DNA of 64,000 nucleotides, from assembly GCA_038210445.1 (NCBI GenBank), contig JBBQWQ010000004.1:124001-188000 (forward strand), read 5' to 3'. Position numbers and translations under genes: made by a program. The DNA is from JABFRG01 sp038210445. GTDB taxonomy: Bacteria; Myxococcota_A; Polyangia; Polyangiales; Polyangiaceae. Positions within the stretch are counted from its first letter, which is position 1. Each line of letters begins with the position of its first letter. Positions 17,194-24,673 of the stretch are shown here, piece by piece. Under the pieces are notes generated by a model. That model saw only the letters and a program-made list of their open reading frames with translations, was not told the DNA's origin and did not search any database.

Positions 17194-18378
17194 ATGAAGA
17201 TCGCAGTCCTCCGCGAGAGTGTGGCGACGGAAAAACGCGTCTGCATCGTCCCCGACTCTCTGAAGCGGCTGGCGCAGAAGAACATCGAGGTGGTGGCAGA
17301 GGCCGGCATCGGTCTCGGCGCTTCCTTCGCCGACGCCGACTACGTCGCGGGTGGAGCCACCGTAGAGCCCACCGCCGAGGCCGCCATCGCCGGCGCCGAT
17401 CTGGTGATGCGCATTCGCGTTCCCACCGTGGATGAGGTGCAGAAGCTCAAGCCTGGCTCGAGCCTGGTGGCGCCCATTTACCCGCTGGTGAACCACGAAC
17501 TGGTGAAAGCCCTGGCGGCGCAGAAGATCACCACCTTTGCGGTAGATGCCATTCCCCGCACCACCCTCGCGCAGATGATGGACGTGCTCTCTTCGCAGGC
17601 CAGCGTTGCCGGCTACTGCGCCGTGCTGGTATCGGCCAACCTGCTGCCGCGCTTCTTTCCCATGCTCATGACGGCGGCCGGCACCATCGCGCCGGCCACT
17701 GCGCTGATCCTCGGCGCTGGCGTGGCGGGCCTTCAGGCCATCGGCGTGGCCCGCCGTCTGGGCGCGCGGGTCGAGGCCTTCGACGTGCGCAAGGTGGTCA
17801 AGGAGCAGGTCGAGAGCCTGGGCGCCAAGTTCGTGGAGGTCGACTCCGACGAAGACGCGCAGACCAAGAGCGGCTACGCCAAGGAAGTCTCGGAGGAGTA
17901 CAAGAAGAAGCAGGCCGAGGCGCTGGCGCGCCATGTGGCCAAGGCCGACGTGATCATCTGCACTGCGCTCATCCCTGGCCGCCGCGCGCCGGTGCTCGTC
18001 ACCGAAGAGATGGTCAAGGCCATGAAGCCTGGCTCGGTCATCGTCGATCTCGCAGCCGAGGCGTCGGGCAACTGCGAGCTCACCGAGCCGGGGCAAACCG
18101 TGGTGAAGCACGGCGTCACCCTGGTGGGCGAGCTCGACTTTCCCAGCCGCCTGCCGGTGCACGCCAGCCAAATGTACTCCCGCAACATGGAGAAGCTCCT
18201 GTTTCACCTGACGAAAGAGGGTGCCCTGGCGATGGACCAGAGCGAAGAAATCACCAAGGGGTGCCTGATTACCCACGACGGCGAAGTGGTGCACGAGCGA
18301 ACCCGCGAAGCCATGGGCGATTCCCGTCGCTCTGGAGGCGCGAGCCTCGAGGCAGCGAAGAAGGAAGGTGTCGCGTGA
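17194..18378 (+). CDS. pntAA: NAD(P) transhydrogenase, NAD(H)-binding subunit alpha-1
   Basis: A 394-residue dI component of the proton-translocating transhydrogenase. It has the alanine-dehydrogenase/PNT N-terminal domain (KIAVLRESVATEKRVCIVPD) and the NAD-binding domain with GAGVAGLQAIGVARRLGARVEAFDVR, plus the mobile-loop region near LVTEEMVKAMKPGSVIVDLA. It binds NAD(H) on the cytoplasmic side and exchanges hydride with the dIII domain of PntB. The complex is split in three genes as in Rhodospirillum, not two as in E. coli. Its TGA overlaps the GTG start of pntAB. Confidence 0.95.
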   Translation: MKIAVLRESVATEKRVCIVPDSLKRLAQKNIEVVAEAGIGLGASFADADYVAGGATVEPTAEAAIAGADLVMRIRVPTVDEVQKLKPGSSLVAPIYPLVNHELVKALAAQKITTFAVDAIPRTTLAQMMDVLSSQASVAGYCAVLVSANLLPRFFPMLMTAAGTIAPATALILGAGVAGLQAIGVARRLGARVEAFDVRKVVKEQVESLGAKFVEVDSDEDAQTKSGYAKEVSEEYKKKQAEALARHVAKADVIICTALIPGRRAPVLVTEEMVKAMKPGSVIVDLAAEASGNCELTEPGQTVVKHGVTLVGELDFPSRLPVHASQMYSRNMEKLLFHLTKEGALAMDQSEEITKGCLITHDGEVVHERTREAMGDSRRSGGASLEAAKKEGVA

Positions 18379-18704
18379 TTGCTCAGCTCATCTTCGGCCT
18401 CTACGTGTTCAGTCTCGCCACGTTCGTGGGCTACCAGGTCATCTCGCGGGTTCCGCCCCTGTTGCATACGCCGCTCATGTCGGGCACCAACGCCATCAGC
18501 GGCATCTCGCTGGTGGGCTCGCTGGTGGCTGCCGGCTCCGACCACAACCAGGTGTCTACCATCCTGGGCTTCGTGGCGGTGGCCTGCGCCTCGCTCAACG
18601 TCGTGGGCGGTTTCCTCATCACCGATCGCATGCTCCGGATGTTCAAGCGCGGTCCGAGTGGCAAGAAGACGGAAAAGGCGGAAAAGACGGGAGCGAGCAA
18701 GTGA
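18375..18704 (+). CDS. pntAB: NAD(P) transhydrogenase, membrane subunit alpha-2
   Basis: A 109-residue membrane subunit with three to four helices (LIFGLYVFSLATFVGYQVI, TNAISGISLVGSLVAAGS, TILGFVAVACASLNVVGGF) and the characteristic PLMSGTNAISG segment of transhydrogenase domain II. It ends in a Lys-rich cytoplasmic tail. The GTG start at 18375 overlaps the stop of pntAA, and its own stop overlaps the GTG of pntB, so the three subunits are translationally coupled. Confidence 0.93.
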   Translation: MIAQLIFGLYVFSLATFVGYQVISRVPPLLHTPLMSGTNAISGISLVGSLVAAGSDHNQVSTILGFVAVACASLNVVGGFLITDRMLRMFKRGPSGKKTEKAEKTGASK

Positions 18705-20116
18705 GAGAGTCACTCCTCAGCCTCTGCTATCTCGTAGCTTCCATCCTCTTCATCCTCTGCCTCCGCGGGCTCTCGTCGCCGGAGCAAGGGCGCCGCGGCA
18801 TTCTCTACGGCGAAGTGGGCATGGCCATCGCGGTGGTGGCCACGCTGCTCGACAAGAACATCCTCTCCTACCAGTGGATCGTCGCCGGGCTCTTGCTCGG
18901 CTCCACCATCGGCGTGGCCATCTCGCTGCGCATCCCCATGACGAAGATGCCCGAGCGTATCGCGCTCTCGCACGCCTTCGGTGGCCTCGCCACGGCGCTC
19001 GTGGGAATAAGTGAATACTACAAGCACTTCGGCGGCGTGGGGGCAGCCCACGAGGCCATGCACCCGTTCACGCTGGGCGCGCTCGGTTTCGAGGTGTTCC
19101 TGGGCTCGCTCACCTTCACGGGCAGCCTCATGGCGTTCGGAAAGCTCCAAGGGCTCATCTCCGGTGCGCCCATCACCTTCAAGGGGCAGAACTACGTCAA
19201 CCTGTCGCTCTTCGCGGCGGCTGGCGGCGTGCTCGCCTACAAGGTGGCGTTCCCCACCGAGAACGTGCCGCTGTTCTACGTAGTGGGCGCCATCGGCTTC
19301 ACCCTCGGCGTGGCCGGCGTGCTTCCCATCGGCGGCGCCGACATGCCGGTGGTGGTCTCGCTCATGAACTCCTACGCAGGCCTGGCAGCCGCGGCCACCG
19401 GGTTCGCGCTCAACCAGCCTATTCTCATCATCTCCGGCGCCCTCGACGGCTCCAGCGGCCTCCTGCTCTCGCTCCTCATGAGCAAGGCCATGAACCGCTC
19501 CTTCTCCAACGTGCTCTTCGGGGCTTTCGGAACCGACGGCGGCGCGGCGCCCACCGCTGCCGGCGGCGTAGCGCGCCCCTACAACGAAGCCACGGTGGAG
19601 GACGCCGCCGCGGTGCTCAAGGCCTGCGAGAGCGTCATCATCATCCCCGGCTACGGCATGGCGGTTTCGCAGGCCCAGCACGCGGTGCGCGATCTCGCCG
19701 CTGCCCTCGAGAAGCGCGGCACCGAGGTTCGCTACGCCATCCACCCGGTGGCCGGCCGCATGCCCGGTCACATGAACGTGCTCCTGGCCGAGGCCAACGT
19801 CCCCTACGACGCGCTGTTCGATCTCGACATGATCAACGACGACTTCTCGCGCACCGACGCCGTCCTGGTGGTGGGCGCCAATGACGTCGTCAATCCGGCG
19901 GCCAAAACCGACAAGACAAGCCCCATTTACGGCATGCCGGTCTTCAACGTGGAGCAGTCGAAGAGCGTCATCGTGCTCAAGCGCAGCATGAACACTGGCT
20001 TTTCCGGCGTCGACAACGATCTCTTCTACGAGCCCAACACCATGATGGTCCTGGGCGACGCCAAGAAGACCATTCTCTCGCTGGTATCCGAGGTCAAAGA
20101 GAGCCACGGTCACTGA
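18701..20116 (+). CDS. pntB: NAD(P) transhydrogenase, subunit beta
   Basis: A 471-residue subunit with about nine helices (domain II) followed by the cytoplasmic NADP(H)-binding domain III. Membrane landmarks include ALSHAFGGLATALVGISEY and PVVVSLMNSYAGLAAAATGF. Domain III has IIIPGYGMAVSQAQHAVRDL (the PGYGMAVAQAQ family hallmark), HPVAGRMPGHMNVLLAEANVPYD and DAVLVVGANDVVNPAA. Together with pntAA and pntAB it couples proton translocation to NADPH formation, which would supply reductant for lipid and secondary-metabolite synthesis. GTG 18701 is the start because it overlaps pntAB's stop. Confidence 0.95.
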   Translation: MRESLLSLCYLVASILFILCLRGLSSPEQGRRGILYGEVGMAIAVVATLLDKNILSYQWIVAGLLLGSTIGVAISLRIPMTKMPERIALSHAFGGLATALVGISEYYKHFGGVGAAHEAMHPFTLGALGFEVFLGSLTFTGSLMAFGKLQGLISGAPITFKGQNYVNLSLFAAAGGVLAYKVAFPTENVPLFYVVGAIGFTLGVAGVLPIGGADMPVVVSLMNSYAGLAAAATGFALNQPILIISGALDGSSGLLLSLLMSKAMNRSFSNVLFGAFGTDGGAAPTAAGGVARPYNEATVEDAAAVLKACESVIIIPGYGMAVSQAQHAVRDLAAALEKRGTEVRYAIHPVAGRMPGHMNVLLAEANVPYDALFDLDMINDDFSRTDAVLVVGANDVVNPAAKTDKTSPIYGMPVFNVEQSKSVIVLKRSMNTGFSGVDNDLFYEPNTMMVLGDAKKTILSLVSEVKESHGH

Positions 20117-20140
20117 CGCGCTCTCCGTGCGGAACGACAG

Positions 20141-20162
20141 GCGCACCCTCGCCCGGGTGCGC
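20141..20162 (+). terminator. GC-rich hairpin after pntB
   Basis: GCGCACCC (20141-20148) pairs perfectly with GGGTGCGC (20155-20162) across a six-base loop, 24 bases after the pntB stop. No T-run follows, so it could be a weak or Rho-assisted terminator separating pntB from the subtilase gene. Confidence 0.45.
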
Positions 20163-20227
20163 TTCCGGGTCGAGAAGTGATGAGCGGCTCGGTTTGCCGC
20201 CGAAATTGGCATAGTCTGGGGCTTCCC

Positions 20228-22726
20228 ATGCAGAAGCCTTCGGCGCTCCTCCTCGTCCTCGCGGCCACTTCGTTCTTTGCGCGCCCGGCCCTCGCCGAAC
20301 CCCCGCGCGCTTCGTCCGACGGGCTCGCCATGCTCCGCCTGCTCCGCGGCGACGCAGACCGCGCCTTCGCGCCCACCAGCGGGCACATCGGCGCGCTGTT
20401 CGAGCTGCCCCCCGGCGTGCGCGGGAGCGACCTTGGAGTCGACGAGGTGTCGCCGGGCATCGGGCGCATTCGCGGGACGAGCGCGCAGCTGCAAGGCTTC
20501 GCGCAAACGCACCCGGGCCTGCGCTTGGAGGTCGCGCCGCCGCTTCGCTTGCTCAACGATCGCGTGGGGCGCTTCACGCGATCGGCCATCGCGCGGGTCG
20601 ACGGCGTCGATGGCACCGGCGTCTACACCGGCATCGCCGACACCGGCCTCGACGCCAAGCACCCAGACTTTCTCGACGAGAATGGCAAGAGCCGCGTGGC
20701 CTGGCTGCTCGACCTCTCGCAGAAGCCCCGGGGCGTTTATCCAGACGTGGAAAAGGCCTTTCAAATCACCCTCTCCACCGGCGAGGTGCGCGGCGCCGTG
20801 TTCACCGGCGCCGACATCGACGCCATCATCGCCGACCCCACCAAGGGGCCGCTTCCGCAAGACCTGAACGGCCACGGCACCCACGTGGCGTCTATCGCTG
20901 CCGGCAACGGCGGCCTCGGCGTCAACAAGACCGGCTACGTGGGCATGGCGCCCAAGTCGAAGTTGGTGGTCGTGCGCCTCACCCGCGGCACGTACTCGGG
21001 TATCGAGACCGACGATCTGGTCACCGCCGCACGCTTCATCTTCGACCGCGCCGATGCCGACAAGAAGGCGGCGGTGGTGAACATGTCGCTCGGCACCGAC
21101 TTCGGCCCCCACGACGGGTCGCTGCTGTGGGAGCGCACGCTGGCCGCCAACGTGGGGCCCGACAAGCCCGGGCACGTCATCGTCGCCGCCGCCGGCAACA
21201 GCGGGTCTATCGACGACCCCATTCACCAGAGCGTATACGTATCGCCCGGCACCAAGATGCGCGTGCCGGTGTTCGCGCCCGACGCCGCCGAGAACGGCCG
21301 GGTGCAAATTTGGATCACCAAGCGCAGGGGCGCGAACCTCGACGTTGGCCTAGAGGGCCCCGACGGCGAGTGGATAGCGCCCATCGGCCCCAACAGCGAG
21401 CAGGGGAAGAACACCGACGGCTACAACGCCGGCATCTTTCAGGGCGCCACCGATCGGTCGCCCATTCCCGAAGGCAGCAATGGTGCGGTGGTGGTGTGGT
21501 CTGGCGCCTGGCCCGCCGGCACCTACAACGTCACGCTCGAAGGCAACGGCGTGGCCGAGCTCTACATGCAAACCTACGGCGACGCCGACGGCCGCGGCCG
21601 CGGGCCGGTGCGCTTCGTGGCCGGCGTGCGCGAGGGCACCATCAACCTCCCGGCCTCGCACCCGTCCATCATCGGTGTAGGATGCACCATCAATCGCGTT
21701 CGCTGGCACTCGGTCACCGGCGCCGACATCGGGCCGGTGGTGCCCGGCATCGACGCGGTGGGGGGCCTTCCCACGAACCAGACGCGCGATCCCGCCGAGG
21801 GCGAGATCTGCTGGTTTTCCAGCGCCGGGCCCAACGCTCTTGGTACCCCCAAGCCGGAGATCGCGGCGCCCGGCGGCGCGGTGGTGGCGGCCATGAGCGG
21901 GCAGGCCAAGCCCGGTGATCCCCAGAGCATCTTTACCAACCCGGGCTGCCCGCTCACCAAGACCGGCGCCTCCGATCTGCGTTGCCTCCAGGTGGACGAT
22001 CGCCATGCCGTCTCTTCCGGTACGTCGATGTCGTCGCCGGTGGTGGCGGGCGCGGTGGCGCTGCTGTTGCAGAAAGACCCCACGCTCACCCAAGACAAGG
22101 TCGTTGCGCTGCTCCAGGCCGGCGCCCATGCCTTTCGCGGCGCGGCCCCCTTCCAAGGGCAGTCGGGGCCCGGCGAGGTCGACGCACTCGGGTCGCTCGA
22201 TGCGCTCGCGCGCATGAACACGCCGGTGCTGGCGCTTCCGGCGCGCGATCGCAGCTGGATCTCCCTGAGCGTGGACCACGTGGCGGCCGACGGGTCGACG
22301 CCGGTGGTCGCCTACGTCGAGCTTCGCACCGCCGACGGCGCGCACGGCGCAGATCTCTTCGAGTCGAACCGCCTGCAACCGGTGGTGCTGGTCGACAACG
22401 TTCCGGTGACCACGCCGGTGGGCATCGCGCGCAAAGCGCCCGGCCTCTTTACGTTCACGTACACGGCGCCGCCCGGCCTCGGTGGTCGCACCATGACCTT
22501 CGGCGCGCGCTTCGACAACGCGGAGATCGTCGCGCCTCGATCCATTCCGGTGGCCGCCGACGGCTGGCGCGCTTCTTACGGCAGCAGCGCGAAGGGCTCC
22601 TGCGGCGTGGGTGTCGGTGTCGGTGGCGGTGGCGCGGGCAGCAGCGCGCCGGGTGGCTGGTGCGCCGGCCTCGGCCTCGGTCTCGTCGGCTGCGCGCTTG
22701 CTCGGCGTCGCCGCGCCAAGCGCTGA
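20228..22726 (+). CDS. Secreted subtilisin-like serine protease (S8) with MYXO-CTERM-like tail
   Basis: An 832-residue protein. Residues 1-23 are a signal peptide (MQKPSALLLVLAATSFFARP). The catalytic triad is visible: Asp 138 in GIADTGLDAKHPDF, His 216 in LNGHGTHVASIAAG, Ser 600 in SSGTSMSSPVVAGAVALLL. A large insert lies between His and Ser, as in tripeptidyl-peptidase-like and bacillopeptidase-like S8 enzymes. The C terminus has a Gly-rich spacer, WCAGLGLGLVGCALA and a final RRRRAKR: a Cys-containing linker, one helix and an Arg cluster, as in MYXO-CTERM sorting signals. It should be exported and anchored or processed at the cell surface. One palindrome copy lies in the IGVGCTIN segment. 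Confidence 0.92.
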   Translation: MQKPSALLLVLAATSFFARPALAEPPRASSDGLAMLRLLRGDADRAFAPTSGHIGALFELPPGVRGSDLGVDEVSPGIGRIRGTSAQLQGFAQTHPGLRLEVAPPLRLLNDRVGRFTRSAIARVDGVDGTGVYTGIADTGLDAKHPDFLDENGKSRVAWLLDLSQKPRGVYPDVEKAFQITLSTGEVRGAVFTGADIDAIIADPTKGPLPQDLNGHGTHVASIAAGNGGLGVNKTGYVGMAPKSKLVVVRLTRGTYSGIETDDLVTAARFIFDRADADKKAAVVNMSLGTDFGPHDGSLLWERTLAANVGPDKPGHVIVAAAGNSGSIDDPIHQSVYVSPGTKMRVPVFAPDAAENGRVQIWITKRRGANLDVGLEGPDGEWIAPIGPNSEQGKNTDGYNAGIFQGATDRSPIPEGSNGAVVVWSGAWPAGTYNVTLEGNGVAELYMQTYGDADGRGRGPVRFVAGVREGTINLPASHPSIIGVGCTINRVRWHSVTGADIGPVVPGIDAVGGLPTNQTRDPAEGEICWFSSAGPNALGTPKPEIAAPGGAVVAAMSGQAKPGDPQSIFTNPGCPLTKTGASDLRCLQVDDRHAVSSGTSMSSPVVAGAVALLLQKDPTLTQDKVVALLQAGAHAFRGAAPFQGQSGPGEVDALGSLDALARMNTPVLALPARDRSWISLSVDHVAADGSTPVVAYVELRTADGAHGADLFESNRLQPVVLVDNVPVTTPVGIARKAPGLFTFTYTAPPGLGGRTMTFGARFDNAEIVAPRSIPVAADGWRASYGSSAKGSCGVGVGVGGGGAGSSAPGGWCAGLGLGLVGCALARRRRAKR
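21675..21687. repeat. Dispersed palindrome GTGYA-N3-TGCAC, site 4
   Basis: The plus strand reads GTGTA-GGA-TGCAC. In the subtilase gene it gives codons GGT GTA GGA TGC ACC for Gly-Val-Gly-Cys-Thr, three consecutive A/T-ending codons in a strongly G/C-ending gene. Confidence 0.75.
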
Positions 22727-23029
22727 CCCGGCGCCGACATCGACGGCGCAGCTTCCGGCAGGGCCTGGCGCAGTTTGGTGGTTCGGCATGCAATGCCGAG
22801 CCGCTCACGCGCGAGTACGCACGGAAAATTGCGCCGTTCCGGTTGCGTCGTCGCAGCAATCTTCTGCCAGCGCCTCGCAGGCGCCACGGCGCAGTGCGTG
22901 TATTGGGCATCGAATGTCGATTCGCGCGCTCGCCGGCGCACCGATTGCAGCCTACGAATCATGGCACTTTCGCGAGGCGCGTCGCGGACCGATTGGTAGC
23001 CTGCCACCTCCACCTCGAACTTCGTGAGA
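22727..23029. other. Intergenic region with no gene seen
   Basis: About 300 bases between the subtilase stop and the HTH regulator. I see no ORF with coding character, no tRNA and no clear terminator. A degenerate relative of the dispersed palindrome occurs at 22898-22910 and the exact site begins at 23030, so promoter or regulator contacts for the downstream gene probably fall in the last 150 bases. Confidence 0.5.
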
Positions 23030-23042
23030 GTGTATTGTGCAC
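23030..23042. repeat. Dispersed palindrome GTGYA-N3-TGCAC, site 5, over a start codon
   Basis: The plus strand reads GTGTA-TTG-TGCAC. It ends immediately before the ATG at 23043 and contains the alternative GTG start at 23037 of the regulator gene. It is the only exact copy placed at a translation start, so here it could also act as an operator. Confidence 0.75.
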
Positions 23043-23837
23043 ATGAGCTCCGCCTCTCTCTCTTCTCCCCGGGTCTCCGCTGTCGTCACCGAAGGCGCTT
23101 CTGCCCGCCTGCGCATCGTCGGCTGCCCCGACGTGGCCGACGTCTCGTGCGCCATCGCTTTCCTCGAAGAAATCGTGGGGCGGAGCGGTCCGTACTGCAT
23201 CTTTCTCGACCTGGGCTCGCTCGACTACCTGAGCTCCGAGCTGCTGGTGCGGCTGGCGTCGGCGCTCTATTCGCGTCGCAAAGAGCTGCTTCAGCGCGTG
23301 GCCGGCATCACCGTCGTGTTGCCGGCGGCGCGCTTCTGGCACTCACCTTTGGGGCAGCCGGTGCACCTCGACGCGCTCGGGGTGCCGGTGTGCCGCTTCT
23401 CCGACGTGGCAACGGCCGCGGCGGCCTTCGACGTGGCGACCGGAACGCTGGCGGCTTCCCACGAGCGCTCCGCGCCGCCGAGCTCGTCCTCGCCGGTGCA
23501 GCAGCTTCGGAGCTATCTCCTCGCGCACGTGGCCGAGGCGTCGGTGGATGGTGCAGCGACGGCTCTTCGTACGTCGCGCCGAACCCTGCAGCGCGTGCTC
23601 AAGCAGGAGCAGACCACGTTTCGGCAGGTGCTCCTGTGGGCGCGTATCGAGCGCGCCAAGGCGCTCCTCGCCGAGACCAACCTGCGCATGGGCGACATCT
23701 CGCTTCGGGTCGGCCTGCGAAAATCGGAGCGGCTCAGCCAGCTCTTCCGCCAAGAGCTCTCCATGACGCCGCGCCAGTGGCGCAGCGCTGCGGGGCCCCG
23801 CGATCGCATTCCCACCTCGGGTGGTCTCGAGAACTGA
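23043..23837 (+). CDS. Regulator: STAS-like N-terminal domain plus AraC-type HTH
   Basis: A 264-residue protein. Residues 1-120 read like a STAS/anti-sigma-antagonist-like alpha/beta domain (FLDLGSLDYLSSELLVRLASALYSR is close to the STAS pattern of strand then helix). A Ser/Pro linker follows, then a C-terminal AraC-type double HTH: VDGAATALRTSRRTLQRVLKQEQTTFRQVL and MGDISLRVGLRKSERLSQLFRQELSMTPRQWR. The second is typical of AraC family (PxxWR end). Start could be GTG 23037 or ATG 23043; ATG is chosen. The dispersed palindrome overlaps this start. Possible autoregulator; target unknown. Confidence 0.8.
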   Translation: MSSASLSSPRVSAVVTEGASARLRIVGCPDVADVSCAIAFLEEIVGRSGPYCIFLDLGSLDYLSSELLVRLASALYSRRKELLQRVAGITVVLPAARFWHSPLGQPVHLDALGVPVCRFSDVATAAAAFDVATGTLAASHERSAPPSSSSPVQQLRSYLLAHVAEASVDGAATALRTSRRTLQRVLKQEQTTFRQVLLWARIERAKALLAETNLRMGDISLRVGLRKSERLSQLFRQELSMTPRQWRSAAGPRDRIPTSGGLEN

Positions 23838-23844
23838 TCCGGCG

Positions 23845-24588
23845 TCAGCCGCCGAGGAGCTGCGGCAACAGCTCGCCGCTCGCGCCGGTGACCACGTGGT
23901 CGAAGGCGGCCACGTTGTCGGGCGCTTCCAGGTTCACCAGCCAGGTCTCGGCACCGTTGGCCTTGGCGTGGAGCACCAGGTCCGAAGCCGGCGACACCCG
24001 TCCCGAGGTGCCGGCCGCGAGGAACACGAAGCGGCGCCCCCGCGCGGCGGTGGCGAACGCCGCGATGCGGTCCAGATCGCCCGAGCGCAGGCGCTCTCCG
24101 AACCACACGATGTCCGGTCGAAGAAGCGCGAATTCTCCCTTGGCGTCGCACTGCCCGCACGCTGGCAGGCTCTGCGCGTCGTAGCTTCGGTCGTCGTCTA
24201 TCGGCGCGCGCGCGCAGCGCGAGCAACGCGTCTTCCACAGACTGCCGTGCATCTCCACCATGCGCTCACTGCCCGCGCGGCGGTGCAGCCCGTCGACGTT
24301 CTGCGTCGCCAGCAAGAAGCGATCACCGAGCCGCGCTTCGAGCGCCGCCAACGCCTCGTGACCCGCATTGGGACGCACCGCCTTGGCCGCTTCGCGCCGC
24401 TGCGAGTAGAAGCGCCAGACCAGCGCCGGGTCTTCTACGAAGCCCTCTGGCGACGCAACCTTCTCCACCGGGTGCGACTCCCACAGCCCGGAGGTGCCAC
24501 GAAACGTGGGAATGCCGCTCTCTTGCGACACGCCGGCTCCGGTGAGCACCAGCACGCGCGTATCCTCGTCGATGGCGATGGCCTTCAT
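23845..24588 (-). CDS. cobB: Sirtuin, NAD-dependent protein deacylase
   Basis: A 247-residue Sir2 protein. NAD-binding motifs are TGAGVSQESGIPTFRG (16-31) and TQNVDGLH (95-102); the catalytic His is in EMHGSLW at 114. The zinc ribbon uses CSRC at 122-125 and CGQC at 144-147. Residues Y61 and R64 in RFYSQRR match the YxxR pair of class III sirtuins, which predicts desuccinylase or demalonylase activity in addition to deacetylation. ATG 24588 is chosen. It is divergent from the flavoprotein gene at 24674, with an AT-rich palindrome 15 bases upstream of its start. It would remove acyl-lysine marks generated from acyl-CoAs. Confidence 0.93.
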   Translation of the reverse strand: MKAIAIDEDTRVLVLTGAGVSQESGIPTFRGTSGLWESHPVEKVASPEGFVEDPALVWRFYSQRREAAKAVRPNAGHEALAALEARLGDRFLLATQNVDGLHRRAGSERMVEMHGSLWKTRCSRCARAPIDDDRSYDAQSLPACGQCDAKGEFALLRPDIVWFGERLRSGDLDRIAAFATAARGRRFVFLAAGTSGRVSPASDLVLHAKANGAETWLVNLEAPDNVAAFDHVVTGASGELLPQLLGG

Positions 24589-24602
24589 GCGAGGGATAAT
24601 AA

Positions 24603-24615
24603 AGTCATAATGACT
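24603..24615. promoter_or_regulatory. Candidate operator between sirtuin and flavoprotein genes
   Basis: AGTCAT-A-ATGACT is a perfect 6+1+6 inverted repeat, with a further AGTCA half-site at about 24619-24623. It lies between divergent starts at 24588 and 24674 in an unusually A/T-rich stretch, so it could be bound by a repressor controlling one or both genes. The binding protein is unknown. Confidence 0.5.
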
Positions 24616-24673
24616 CTTAGTCAAGGCTCTGCCCCATTACGAGGCGGGCGAACGTTCGTGGTAGAGTCGCTCC

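Noticed and set aside
18710..21307. 865-residue reverse reading frame
   Set aside because: It is antisense to pntB and the subtilase, both certain genes; its sequence is rich in Arg/Gly/His/Val without domains.
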